Shown here: positions 27,157 through 38,928 of the stretch, piece after piece | Position numbering within the stretch: position 1 is the stretch's first letter | Layout of the letters: the number at the start of each line of letters is the position of its first letter | NCBI GenBank assembly: GCA_900169235.1 | Contig: FWCC01000193.1 | Span: 124,001 to 188,000 of the forward strand | Direction of reading: 5' to 3' | From: Zarea fungicola | Lineage: Eukaryota; Ascomycota; Sordariomycetes; Hypocreales; Cordycipitaceae | DNA: 64,000 bases | Notes under the pieces: generated by a model | Told to the model about the DNA's origin: nothing | The model's input: the letters and a program-made list of their open reading frames with translations, nothing else | The model's database searches: none | Position numbers and translations under genes: made by a program

Positions 27157-28908
27157 TGTGAGTTGCTGGCTCTCTGCGTTGTCGCTGCTGCACAAATGAG
27201 GAAAAAGTGGCGGCGCCGCTTGGTGACGATACGGAGATCCCAGATCTGATGAGAGACAGGGGGCGCCGGAGAAGGGATGGTGGCTCTTTTTATTGTCAGT
27301 GGGCTCACTACGCGCTGGCGAGACAACTGATTCACATTGGAGCTCAGCAAAATGTTTAGGCTCAAACTTTGCAAATTTCCCGAAAATTCCCCGCGTTTTG
27401 CATGGATACTGTTGCATTTGATCCAGCTTCTAAACGTGTCCATTCACCAATCCCCAGGTTTTCATGCCGACCGCCGATGCAGGCTTATTCCCCGTACAGG
27501 TTTGACGTGGGGAGGGCTTACAGGAAGGATCGAGTGCAACGTCACGACGTCACGGTACAATGTCTAGAACAGCATAATGAGACAGGACCACAAGTAAAAC
27601 AAGTTTTTGCACCACTAGGAAACCGACTTGCAGTACCAAAGCGCAATCATTGGGCCGCCAATTGTTAGCCGAAGTCTCTGTGTCACGGGCAGCAATGTAC
27701 TTCTCCGTAGCTGCTTTTATCCACGAAATGTGTGGTCGGGAGTCATTCAAGCCTTCGTTAGCAGTATGGCTACACTTTGCAAAATGTTTTAATTTCCTTT
27801 GGAATCTTCTTGCGACCGCTGCGTGAAACAGCAATCTTCAGTGACCATATGCTCAGCGCTCAGTTTAATTGGCCAGAGCACATCAGCAGCACAGTTGATA
27901 AGAAGCTAAAAGCTGGAAAATTCTACTCGATACGGGAAAGAAAAAAGAAGACGTGCGATTTAGGGAATTCTCTCCATGGACAGCTACAGCGCCGCTTGGA
28001 TCAAGCCTTTGCATCTGAAGTTGACGCAATTCATTAAACATCTCATCATTTGAGACAGAAGCTACAGCGCCGCCTTAATCCCGAAACTAGATGGCCAGAT
28101 CGCCAAGAACAAGGCTGACAGCGAATACGTAGACGAATGCGCCGAGCGAAAGAAATATCGCTATTTGATCAAGGAGCCACATAAATATTTCCACAAGTTA
28201 AAAATTAAAGATTCAAGTGTTGTTCCAAGCGTCTTGATGCAAGTCATAGTGGATTGAGACCACTCAAGGAGGCAGCTCATGGAAAGCTCTTGTGGTTAGA
28301 TTTCCCACAGCAGCGGGGGTCGGCAGGATTACGCTATTTGATTGTTGGAAGATAACTCGGAAATAATAGCATCTTATCAATGTACCAATAAAGAATGTGG
28401 CGGATGCTTGCACATGTACTTGGGATTTCTCACCTAGTTAGGTCATCAACAATTTTCCGTTTCTGGGTTTATGTAACAAAGGAGACTCGCGTCGCGAGAA
28501 TTCTAAAGTCCGGGGCTGGTAAAGTTATTTTTGACGGATCGCGATCAGCGAGTTCAGCTGTCTCGTCTTCCAGAGGTTCCTTACTAATCGGGATTTTGGC
28601 CACGACATGATCCTTGGCAACGTTTTTTCCCACAACACCATACTCCGACGGCGGAACGCATGATGTCGTCCGGATTTAGGAGATTACCATAAATGGCAAG
28701 GCTTGCCCTATTGCAAGGGTATATTTCCTTGCAAGTAATAAAGTCCGCAGCGTAGTCCCTACAACAGGACATGATCAGCTCACGCCTCGGTGAGACGAGT
28801 TGGACGTATAAAAGTAGCGATGGCCTTTCAAGTCCAGATCTATTTTGTATACTGTAGTGCATAAGAGAAAAGCCTTTCAAGTTGTTGTCATCATTTCAAT
28901 TGTCGAAA
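27157..28908. other. Intergenic: FNT promoter, possible relic coding sequence, SDR promoter
   Basis: No intact gene. A frame of about 65 codons, open at about 28052-28258, reads as a charged protein-like segment with no ATG and a stop just before it; it may be a decayed exon. The words AGCTACAGCGCCGC recur at about 27983 and 28061. A 71-codon frame at 28395-28610 has no recognisable domain. Confidence 0.4.
28807..28814 (+). promoter_or_regulatory. TATA box of the SDR fragment
   Basis: TATAAAAG, 102 bases before the ATG at 28909. The promoter looks intact although the coding region is truncated. Confidence 0.45.
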
Positions 28909-29463
28909 ATGTCTACCGAGAAGCAAGTAATCCTGGTTACCGGAGCTAACCAAGGAATCGGACTCGAAATCGTCAGAAAATTGGCAAAGGAGCATCCTAG
29001 CTATCATATTTTAATGGGATGCCGGTCTCTCGCCAAAGCAAAAGAAGCCATTTCCACGATTTCTTCCACGGCAACAATCACACCGATCGAAATTGACATT
29101 TCTTCAAACGTCTCCATTGCCACCTGCATCGCCGAGATTGAGCGAGAGCACGGCAGGCTAGATGTCCTCATCAACAATTCGGGCATTGGAGGAGCAGCCG
29201 TCGCGGACCTTGCCAGCTCAAGAGAGAAAATGGCCAAGATTTTCGATGTCAATGTCTTTGGGACAATGGAGCTTACCGATGCGGCCATTCCTCTTTTACA
29301 AAAGGCGCAGGACAAGGGCTCAGTGCCACGCATCGTTTTCATCACCTCGGAGCTGGGGTCGCTGCAGAATACACTCGATCCTGAATGGAAGTACCATGCA
29401 CTTCAGGAGAAGCAAAGAGGATTAAAGTTCCGAAACAAAGTCATGGTAAAATTCCAGCAATGA
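28909..29463 (+). pseudogene. C-terminally truncated short-chain dehydrogenase (SDR)
   Basis: A 184-codon frame with a good SDR N-terminal half: the cofactor motif TGANQGIG, a DI after strand 3, NNSGIGG in place of NNAG, and VFITSELGS with the catalytic Ser region. The frame ends before a YxxxK catalytic pair appears. Where YxxSK is expected, the sequence reads LKFRNKVM and stops soon after. Full-length members have about 230-280 residues, and no continuation is visible in 29464-30200 in any frame. It is most likely a decayed gene kept next to an NACHT receptor. A non-enzymatic short protein, or a missed intron, is possible but I could not find an acceptor restoring the motif. Confidence 0.7.
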
Positions 29464-30201
29464 AGAATTAAATTTGCAGTAGAATCAGATTATTACTATT
29501 TTATCCGCGTCATCTCACATGAAATCGGAAGCGCAGTCGCTAGAGAGGGACGACAATGTCGCAAAAGCCCATCTTCCCGATGCTTTATTCGGATGCCGCA
29601 GAGACTTGGTCGCTCTACGGTTCAATTTCCATCTTTTAGTATGTTTTTTGTCGGTACTGAGATCTAGAGAGAGAGTCTTGAAGTTTTCGTAACTAAGCAG
29701 AAAGATAACTGAGTGTTGGTGCATGAAGCCCGCCAACAATTGTGCTTTAGTGATAGAGGACCAGTCAAGTATAAGATACAGTTTATTTACTTTTTTCTGT
29801 TTTTTTAAGAGTTGGCACATGACAAGTATAAAATTGAAGGAAAATTTAGATACCATTTTACTGCTCTCACTTTGATTTGAACTACCATTTAAATAGCACA
29901 GCATAGAAAACTTGTTAAGTACATGGAGCAACAACATAACGGACCTATGTTAGTAACTAACTGAATCGCAGCCAATTTTGCAGTAGATTTGTTAATGTCA
30001 TACTTCCTTTGCAGGGTAGTGAGCGTGTGACCCACGCGTGGATCAGTGCCTGAACGTAGTGGAGACGGGTCACGGCCCGCCGTTTCGCTCCCGTTGACGC
30101 TGCATCTCACAAGGCATTCTTGAGCATCGCAGCTATACAATATCTCTTCTTCAAGAAACCCTAAAATATCATCTAGTCTGGTGGCACAGGTGGCTCATCC
30201 A
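29464..30201. other. Intergenic: AT-rich DNA and NACHT-gene promoter
   Basis: No gene seen; 29750-29960 is AT-rich. The frame of the NACHT gene is open back to 30181, but that codon is GTG; the first in-frame ATG is 30202. Confidence 0.45.
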
Positions 30202-33200
30202 ATGAAGCAGCAAAGCTTGAGTCTGATGCGCGGCCTGAGTCAAGCCATATTTTCGCCCAGGTGGACAGCCGTAACCTGGCTGCTTGGCGCGCTCTACGTC
30301 GCAACATGGGTTCCCAAACTTGTGAGGCTCACTTTGAGACAGTCCTCGGCGCATCATACACCATCTGCCAAAGAGGGCGTTCATCTTGAAAACCTTACAG
30401 CCGAAAGAGACAGAGGGGACACAGACATCGACATTGTTGCGATCCACGGCCTGGACACAAAATCGCCAGATACATGGACCTGGAAGTCTAAAGGGGGCCA
30501 GCCAGATGTCAACTGGTTGGCAGATTCAAACATGCTCCCAAGTCAGATGGAGAGAGCACGAATATACACATGCGACTGGCCAGCCATCCTATATCAGCCG
30601 TCTGAGCTGGCCCCCAAGACTGTGGACGAGTATACTCGTCCTCTGTTGGATGGCATTCGCAGAGAACTCTTGAGAGACGACGGCCTGCAAGAGGAGCCTC
30701 GACCTATCCTCTTCATTGCATCCTGTCTTGGTGGCGTCATTCTAAGCGCCGCTCTCGTGGATGCGGCCAACACAGAGAGCGACTATCATCGCGTTTTCCG
30801 GGCGACGCGAGGTATTGTCTTCTTGGCTACACCATTCCGAGGCACGTCATTTGCAGATGTCGCCAACTGGGCCGAGGTCGGATTAAGGTTCCACGCCGCA
30901 TTTAAAGATGAGAAAATAACCACACTCATTGACAACGTGAAAGCACCTCTTTCCAAAATTATCAATGACTTCACTCGAATATATAAAAGCAAAGAAAATC
31001 CAATAGAGCTGGTCAGCTTCTACGAAGGCAAAACGACGAGCCTGCCTAAGAAGGTATTTCCATGGCTGCCACTCCGTGGTTGGCTGCGCCAAGAAAAGCT
31101 GGTAAGCAGCTTTACATGTGCTCCATGTAGAGCGACAACTAATCGTTCTTAGTTGGTGGACGAAAACTCTGCAAATTTGGACATGGTGTCAAATCGACTG
31201 CGCCTGGACAGACGGCATTCTCTAATGAACAAATTCAGTGGTCCGGATTGTACAGCGTACCAGACAGTTGCTGGTAAAATAACAGCTGCAGTTGCAAAAA
31301 TACTGCGAGGGACACTGTTGAATCAGGCTGACAGGTTCATATTGACCAACCGCTACACGAAAGAAACACTCGAAATTACTCGTCTCTCAGGCGCGCCGTT
31401 GTCAATGGAGCAGTGCTACATTAACCTCGCCATTGTGACTCGAGATGTAAGCCAATCCACGCTTGGCGCTTCCCTCAAGATACAAACACCTGAACAAGAA
31501 ATGCAAGTAAGCCTGCCGACGCTGTTCAGCGACCGAAAGGGTAAACAGCCACGTAGGATCATAATTCGGGGTAGTGCGGGAGTGGGAAAAACAACATTGT
31601 GCAAGAAGATAGTATACGACTTCCATCATGGGAAATCAACAGCTCTACGCCGCTCCTGGGCAACCCTCTTCGACCGCATTCTCTGGGTACCCCTTCGGAA
31701 ACTCAAAGAAAAGCCAGTGCATAGCTTCAACGACCTCTTCTGTCATGAGTTTTTCTCTCTGCCTCAGAAGCGAGAAGATCTTGCCAATCATCTTGCAGAT
31801 ATGTTTCCCAAGATTAGTAGTAGGACACTTTTTCTTCTCGATGGTTTGGATGAGATCTTACCGGACCTGGACATTGAAGGAAACAGGTTCAAATTCCTCG
31901 AGGAACTGCTAGGCCAGCAGAATGTTATAGTCACATCACGCCCGTCGGCAAATCTGCCTTACCGCCTTAGACATCCTGACCTCGAGCTCGAAACAATCGG
32001 ATTCTACCCTCCACAGGTGAATCAGTATATTGAAAATAACTTTGGCAGTTCTTTAGACGAAAAAAAAGCCGCCGACCGAGTTCGTTCAATGATGAGCTTT
32101 CTCGAAACAAAGCAGCTTCTGCAGAGTCTTGTGCGGATCCCAATTCAACTAGATGCCCTGTGCTATACATGGGATGAATACAGCGGCATGGACCTTGGCA
32201 GCACCCCAGATACCATGACTTCAACTTATATAGCCTTGGAAGAAAAGCTGTGGAAGAAGGATGCAGTGAAAATGAGCAAGATCGCTGCCGGTGTGCCCGT
32301 AACTCTCTCCCACGTTGCATCGGGTGCCACATCGTTCATGTCGGATGAGAGACAATTCCTTGAGCTTCTCGCAATTTCTGGGCTCCACAATAACAAGATT
32401 GAATTCTCTTCTGCTGATTGGGGACGCGTCTCGTCTCATTTGAGGCTCCAGGGATTCTTGCCCAATAAGACGCTTCCGCATATCTCGTTCTTACGCACAG
32501 CGAGCCAAAATACAGGTTCCGGGTACTGCCACTTTATCCACCTTACCTTTCAAGAGTATTTTGCAGCACGGTACTTTGTGGAAAAATGGAATACCCCAGG
32601 AGACCAACTAGAGCTTCTCGGACTGAGCAGTACCAAGACGCATTTGGTCAGCCCCGTACAATACCTTCGCAAGCATAAATACACGGCACGCTACGACATA
32701 TTTTGGCGTTTTGTTGCCGGAATACTGGACCGAGAACATCAAGCACAAGTTTCAAGCTTCATCAACGCTATTGAACAAGAACCGCTTGACCTCCTTGGTC
32801 CTACACATCAACGACTGGTTATGAATTGCTTGAGCGAAATTTCATCTGGATTTCAAATGCGGCGAGGTCTAGAACGCAGGCTTACGCAGTGGCTCTTGTT
32901 CGAGACTAGACATACCATGTTCCCACATCTATCTAGGCAAGCGGAACTTCCCGACTTGTCCCTGAATGATGCCATACAGAGCGCATCTGGAGAAGCTCGG
33001 AGTTCTATTTTGCGTTCACTATCTTTTAGGCCGTCAATACCTGACTGCACTTTGAAAGTACTCTCCTCATGGCTCCACAGCGGTCATCCCAACCTTGAAG
33101 ACGTATTGAGGGCCTTTGGGGGACCGTCTCCTTTGCCAGACGACGTCCTTGATACTCTGGTGCTGCATCTTGATACTGAGAGTGCCGAAATACGAATTCG

Positions 33201-34773
33201 TGTAGCTGATGCTCTAAGCAGTCAAGCAGACCTGCCCCAGAAGCTCATCTATACGATAGCGAAGCACCTAGACAACGAAAACTCGGACAAGCTTACTGCG
33301 CTCAAAGCCCTATGCCAAAGACCATCCTTACCCGACGAAGTTATCCTACAAATTGTCAAGTGTCTAAATCATGAGTCCACAAATATTCGCGAGCATAGCC
33401 TCGATGCCTTGTTCAGCCTAGATGCCTTGCCGTTTGCGGCCCTGGCAGCGATTGAGGCGCGGCTGGACGATCCGGAAAGGGAGTTGAGAATAACGGCCTT
33501 TAGGGCTCTTTGCTCGCAACCATGCCTACCTCATGACATTGCTCAAGCCATTGCAGTGCGATTTGACCACGGGGACCCGACCTTTTTGGAATATTATGGT
33601 TATTTCGTCACCGCACCGGTCTTGACTGTAAGCCTTCTTTCGGCTTTACTGGAGCAGCTTGACGTTGATAAATGGATCATGTGGAGTAACACATCAATAC
33701 TATTAAGCATGCAGCCGGCCCTGCCCGCAGAAGTTCTATCCACCATAGCGCTGCGGCTTAATGACCGTATCCCTGGCGTTCGTGTCTCCGCCATCGAGGT
33801 TCTTGGTAGGCGACCAAGGCTGCCTGACGAATTGCTGCTGAATATAGCGGCGATGCTTCATGACAGGGACGAACAAGTGCGTTCCGCCGCCGTTGGTGCT
33901 CTAGGCTCGCGGCCAGACTTATCGGAGGAAATCCGCACAGATTTCATGACAAAGTTTAATGATGAAGCTTTTTGTGTGCGGCTTGCCGCTGTTGAGGCAT
34001 CACGCAAGCAGGTTTCCTTGTCCAAAGAAACCCTGTCAGCCATTGCCAACCACCTTGGTGATGATGCTCTAGCATTACGGAGAGAGGCTATAGAAGCACT
34101 AAGCGAAGTCGCTGAACTGCCGCAAGAGCTCCTTTCAGCTGTAGCGAGCCATGCCAACGATGAGGACTATAGAATACGACGGGCCGCTATGAAGGCGTTA
34201 TGCAGGGTTTCGGTCCTGCCGAGCGACAGCGAGCTCTTCTATCACGTTCTGGGGGGGCTGCACAGTCATGACGAGGATGCAAGAGAACTTGCCGCGGAGG
34301 CATTAACCAAGTGTCCAAAGATCCCTGATGACATGTTTGCAGAATTAGAAACGATGATGAATGAAGAAAATCAAACACTGAAACGCTACGCCCTCGAAGC
34401 CCTTTGCAGACAGCCAGCCCTGCCCAAGACGGTTCTCTCAGCACTCTCAGTCAAGCTGAACGGTCTTGAGGAATTTGAAAGCTTTAATTTAGTCGATGTT
34501 CTCAAAGAATCTACGCGCGATTCGCTTTTTCCCTTCATCCTCAACAGCAGTCATGCTGCAGCGATCTGTAAGCCTCTAATCCTTGGAAGCCTTTGGAACC
34601 CCTTCAGCTTCTACATTGAAGACAATGAATTTTGCTTCAATTTTCCCGAAGGCGTCAGGCGATTTCCCATTGGAAATAGAAATCCAAACATCTTGGAACA
34701 TCTCAAGATGGCGCGACCGGTAGACATTCCAGCTGTAAGCGGCGTAGTAGCAGGAGAAGATGATGAGGAATAA
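30202..34773 (+). CDS. NLR-like receptor: membrane anchor, alpha/beta hydrolase, NACHT, HEAT-type repeats
   Basis: A 1,506-residue STAND protein. Exons 30202-31101 and 31153-34773 (51-base intron, phase 0). Residues about 21-41 are a hydrophobic segment that could anchor the protein. Residues about 75-300 resemble the SesB-type hydrolase used as the effector domain in fungal NLRs. The nucleophile elbow, usually GHSLGG, reads ASCLGG with Cys at about residue 175. The NACHT ATPase has Walker A GSAGVGKTT (about 440) and Walker B LLDGLDE (about 530). From about residue 961 there are about 14 repeats of 33 residues, beginning LPxE and resembling HEAT units, likely the sensing part. Such proteins act in non-self recognition and programmed cell death; the trigger here is unknown. 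Confidence 0.9.
33133..34518 (+). repeat. About 14 tandem 33-codon repeats inside the NACHT receptor
   Basis: Units start with LP(D/E/A)E-like words and follow a pattern of two short helices (LxxIAxxLxD...R..A..AL). From the first unit (33133) to the last (34420) is exactly 13 x 99 bases. Units are well diverged from each other at the protein level, so this is an old array rather than a recently expanded one. Confidence 0.75.
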
Positions 34774-34953
34774 GTTGCAAAGTATATATGAAAACAACTG
34801 TTTTATTCGCGCTATGCTCTACGGAATAGGAACAATGGTAATTTGAAACATGAACTTTATTTACATCTATATTCTAGTCATTATTATTCTTAATTAAAGA
34901 AACAGACCCATAAGGCCTGCCACGTTTGGTGCTGTATTCCCCCTCCGAGACTC

Positions 34954-36120
34954 TTAGTAGGACAACTTCTTCTCCTCCGACTTGTTGGCGACCTGAATCA
35001 GGGCAGGCGCAGCGAGCGTGGAGGCAACAATGTCGTCGACGGCGGTAAAGTTGTTGCCAATGGTCAGGGCACCCAGGCTGAAGCCCTGCATGACGTTCTT
35101 CTCAAAGGGGAACTCGGCGGTGAAGGAGATCTTGAGGCCGTCCCACTTGGCGCCGGTGACGTCGACGGAGATGGGCTTCTGCTGGCCGGTGGAGTAGGTG
35201 AGGAAGAGCTTGCCCTTGGGGTCGGTGCCGGCAAAGGGCTTGGCCTTGTCGACGTTGGTCAGGTCGGCGCTGAAGTTGAGGGTCTGGTCCTTGCCCTTGA
35301 TGTTGGCAATGGGGCCGCCATTAACAGCGAGACCGGCGAGGATGGGCAGGTTGATGTTGGTCAGAGGGTAGGGGCAGGAGTTGGGGACGATAAAGTTCTG
35401 CAGAGCGGTAAAGGCAAAGGGCGCGGGGACGTGGGTCAGGAAGGGCGACTCGGAGGGGACCTCGCGGAGGAGGTTGCGGAAGAAGCCGTTCTGCTCGCCC
35501 TCCTGGCCAATGACGGAGGAGACGATCTGGATGGGGACGGGCTCGCTCTCCTTGGCGAAGTTGACGTTGGCGCCCTGCAGAGCACCGAGGACGACGGCGG
35601 TGAAGGTCTCGGCGAGGTTGATGGCGCCGGCCAGGTCCGTGGTCGGGAACTTGTACTGGCAAGCAGAGGGGATGAAGGAGGCTCCGGCCGTCTTCAGGGA
35701 ACCCTCAGCGGCAAGGGCATGCTGCTCCTCTTGCTGTATCAAAGGTTAGCATACTATATCAATGTGTACTAGAATGAACAATTTTCTTACGTCTCGGATA
35801 GTGGTGAGAATCTTGAGCAGCTTGTCCTTGTGCTGATGAACCTTGAAACCATCGACACCCTTGGTGACGTTTGTGATCAGAGAGTCGTAAAAGGCAGTCT
35901 CGAATAGCTCGTTGAAGCGGATAAGCTGGAATGTGGTGGTGCTTGCGGGTCCAAGCTTGGTAGGGAGATCGATGCTGGGGAGAAGGCCACCAGCCTGCTT
36001 GGCGATGGCGAGCTTCTGATCGGCGCTAGGGTTGGGGAATCCATCGTTGCTGGGAATGGCGGCAGCCGAAACGGAGCCCGCCAGAGCGAGGAGAGATGCG
36101 GTTGACTTGGTGAAGAGCAT
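34954..36120 (-). CDS. Secreted ferritin-like protein, Rds1 / LsdA (late sexual development) family
   Basis: A 369-residue secreted protein. Minus-strand exons 36120-35791 and 35733-34954 (57-base intron, phase 0). It has an N-terminal signal peptide (cleavage near SVSAAAIP) and a four-helix ferritin-like domain in which HQHKDKLLKI and RDQEEQHALAAEG supply likely metal-site Glu/His residues. The splice junction falls between RD and QEEQ. The C-terminal half (VPAPFAFTALQNFIVPNSCPYPL onward) matches the Rds1 stress-response family. These proteins are induced by starvation or during late sexual development; their chemistry is not established. The promoter has a clear TATA box. Codon use is strongly biased to C/G-ending codons, suggesting high expression. 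Confidence 0.9.
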
Positions 36121-36851
36121 TGTGTATATGGATGGATGTCGGTGTATTGGTGTATTGGTGATTAGGTGTTAAGAGTCGAAGTATGGTGTTAGAGTTAAAG
36201 GTGATGTGCGTGGCGTGATGATCATTTTCAACTTGATGCAGGACCATTGACTTATATACCTGGACTTCTTCTGACGAGAGCCAGGCGCCACCACGTGTGG
36301 GCAATGGAAACTGAACTTTCCGAGCAGCCTCATATCCACAGCCACTCCAGCATCATGAAATCAATGCCGGATGTCGATGCGGCCGAACGCGGCAAGCACC
36401 CCATAATTGCTAAATTGGGCATGTAAGCTAATTGATATTTGGAAGAGCCATATACCCAGCAAGGCTGGCAGCTCATCCGTGTGGGAATTGCTGACTGCGG
36501 CGCTGGGAAGCTACACCGTTTTCATCCACACGCACCCACTCTGGCGCAGCCTTACTGGTTGAACCAACCATTTTGAGTCAGCCTTTTGGCCATGTGCTAT
36601 ATTTATGCTAACAAGCGCGAAAAGTTTGGGTGGCTCATTTCACCAAACCGCAGATTGGTAAGTGGCCGCTCCACAACCACGGCAAAATCGGCAGAGCAAC
36701 TTTGTGAGCTATGATGGCAAGAATACTGAGTTGTTCCTATCTTCGCAAACTCGCTTGGCCCGAGCTTTTACCCTTTTAGCAAACTAAACAGAATAACTAA
36801 ATATGGAAAATGAAACTTCTCAGCCCAATGCCGGGGCTGGCGCAATCGGGC
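36121..36851. other. Promoter of the Rds1-like gene and DUF899 3' flank
   Basis: No gene seen. Contains the TATA box above and a CACGTG at about 36293. A plus-strand frame starting at 36810 is antisense to the DUF899 gene. Confidence 0.5.
36251..36258 (-). promoter_or_regulatory. TATA box of the Rds1-like gene
   Basis: The minus strand reads TATATAAG, about 130 bases before the ATG at 36120. Confidence 0.55.
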
Positions 36852-37635
36852 TCACTGTTTGGCCGCTTCTTCAGCCAACTGCCATGGAAGCTTGAATGCG
36901 ACCGGGATACTGCCCTCATTGCGACCCGATGGCGTCATCTCCAAATATCCATTGATGCCAGAAATTCTGTCAATGGAGTGGTAGTTGCCATATGTATGGT
37001 AGACCTGGCCATCTTGCAGCCGGAACACGCTCATAACCGGCTGCTCGCCCTTGAGATTCTTAACTCCTGCCTCCTCCAGCTCAGCCTTTGTGCGATAGCC
37101 ATACTCGATAGGTGCGACAGCCTCATCCAGGGTGGCGTGGTAATCATAATTAAAGTCACTTCCGTGGCTGCTTACCCATGGGATGGTCCAGAAATTTTTG
37201 GCCTTCCAGCGAGCAATCTTGTCAATAGGGGCGCGAGACACAATGACGAGCGAGGTATCCTTCTCGGCGAGGTGTCGGGCATCGGGCGCGTTGGCAATTG
37301 TAAATGCGCAGCCATCGCATCCATCTTCCCAGGCAGGGTCGAACATGTAATGGTAGATGATGAGCTGCGAGTGGCCGCCAAAGAGGTCCTTGAGCGACAA
37401 CTGCCCATCAGGGCCGGTAAAGCTGTACTCCTTGGTCACAGGGAGCATAGGCAGCGTCTGGAGCTCCGCGACTAGCGCTTCGTGGGCTTTGATATGTGCC
37501 TTTTCCTTGGCAAGAAATGCGATGCGCGCAGCACGCCATTCATCCGGGGTAGCGATCTAGCGTAGCGAGTCAGTCATGAACCATGCTGCGCTGCTGACAG
37601 ATTTGGGAATGCAGCCGACTTACTTTGCCAGGCAT
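36852..37635 (-). CDS. DUF899 thioredoxin-fold protein
   Basis: A 238-residue protein of the DUF899 family (thioredoxin-like fold, common in bacteria and fungi). Minus-strand exons 37635-37624, a 12-base exon coding only MPGK, and 37556-36852; the 67-base intron is phase 0. The true N-terminus, IATPDEWRAARIAFLAKEKAH (a family-typical opening), is reached only through this micro-exon; a single-frame reading would start falsely at the internal Met of MLPVTKEY. The central part has YHYMFDPAWEDGCDGCAF, with a CDGC pair where family members have a Cys-containing DGC motif, then VIVSRAP, WVSSHGSDFNYDY and VYHTYGNY. The biochemical role is unestablished; a redox function is suggested by the fold. 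Confidence 0.88.
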
Positions 37636-38537
37636 ATTGTCGGCTATGTGAAAAGGTAAGCGGAGTGGAGTATTTAGATTGATTTAAGTTTTGTTTCTGC
37701 CGGTTTTGCCGTTTCTGTCATGTCAAGCTATTCAGAGCAAGGCTACTCTTTGGACAGTCTTTATAGTGAATATTTGCACCCATCGTATTACCCGTATAGA
37801 CAGACTCCTTAGAGTACAATTCTGATGGAGTAGGGTTGAACAACAGCTCACGGTGATGAGAGTTCCATCTGAGCGATTGCGTTAACATGGACGTCTTGGT
37901 CTGAAACTTTGCAAAAGATCCTTTCATTTTGTATGCCAGTGGCTTATTGCTGCCTGACAGCTGAGGTCATTCACGGTCCACTAGCGCACCAGTGCCGTGG
38001 TAAATGTTGTTTCTCGCCTAGCGTCCAGGCAGAAGTGCGCTGATCTTGCAAGTTTGACCTATAACTGCCCAGCAGCTGCCTGTCAGGGCATGGTTTGGAA
38101 CTTGGAATCGTCGCAATCTGTAAAAGGATTCCCATCAAGTCAGTTACGAGCACGGTGATGAATGCATTGAACGACTGAATAATTAGCAACATTATCTTCA
38201 ATTGTCTCTCATCCGAAGCAATCGGTGTGTTGGGGGTTTGCATTCCAAGTATAATGTACTTCAGGCTCAGTTTTAGCGACTCATGTTCGGTAGTCCCTCA
38301 GTTCAATTCCACAACAGACAGAACAACACTGAAATATCTTTCATCTGCTCGGCTTGATGCATGTTGGCCTGTGTGTTCATTATAACTTTCGAGTCAATCT
38401 AGCAAGCCTACAGAGACCATCTGCACCCCAGGAGTGCAAAAACACTTGGCCGACTCGCAGACAAGTAGGTGTAGGGTACAACGCCTTTCCGAACATTTTG
38501 CTGGGGGTAAACCAGGCTTAACATCGCCTCGGTGCCC
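37636..38537. other. Intergenic between DUF899 and the acyl-CoA-binding gene
   Basis: About 900 bases forming the DUF899 promoter and the acyl-CoA-binding gene 3' flank. No further gene or repeat recognised. Confidence 0.5.
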
Positions 38538-38928
38538 TTAATCTGCTGCAATGAGATCATTTGCCAAGTTAATATATGACTCGGTAGCATCCTCCCGCGA
38601 CATCCCCTTTACATCGTTCCAAGCGTTCCATTTGGCCTTTCCCTGCAATTGTTGCTACTTAGTACTTGTCAAAACCAACGACAAGGTACAAGAAGCAGAG
38701 CTCACCGTGAAATCCATCATGCCGGGCTGGTCAGTTTCATTGTCGCCAACGGTGGCTTGCTTGAAGAGACTATAGAGCTTTGAAGAGTAAGCACACTTGT
38801 AGGTTAGGATGAAAACCACCCAATGTCCTCCTCACCTTCAACAGGGTATTATTGTCAGGCTTTTGGCTTAGGTGCTTAACTTTTTCGGCAGCCGCCTTAA
38901 ACTCGGCGTTATCTAATCCTACCGCCAT
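38538..38928 (-). CDS. ACB1: Acyl-CoA-binding protein (ACBP)
   Basis: An 89-residue cytosolic carrier of long-chain acyl-CoA. It is a small three-exon gene on the minus strand: 38928-38836, 38777-38706 and 38642-38538; all junctions are phase 0 with GTGAG donors and AAAG or TGCAG acceptors. Conserved ACBP blocks appear in order: [55 protein letters not shown] and [10 protein letters not shown]. Length matches the family (86-105 residues). The Tyr, Lys and Trp positions that line the acyl-CoA pocket ([16 protein letters not shown]) are present. It lacks the ankyrin or membrane extensions seen in larger relatives. Being split into short exons, it is easy to miss. Confidence 0.93.

Noticed and set aside
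30181..30201. N-terminal extension of the NACHT receptor
   Set aside because: The frame begins with GTG; the first ATG is at 30202.
36810..37475. 221-codon plus-strand frame
   Set aside because: Antisense to the DUF899 gene, whose family motifs on the other strand are clear.
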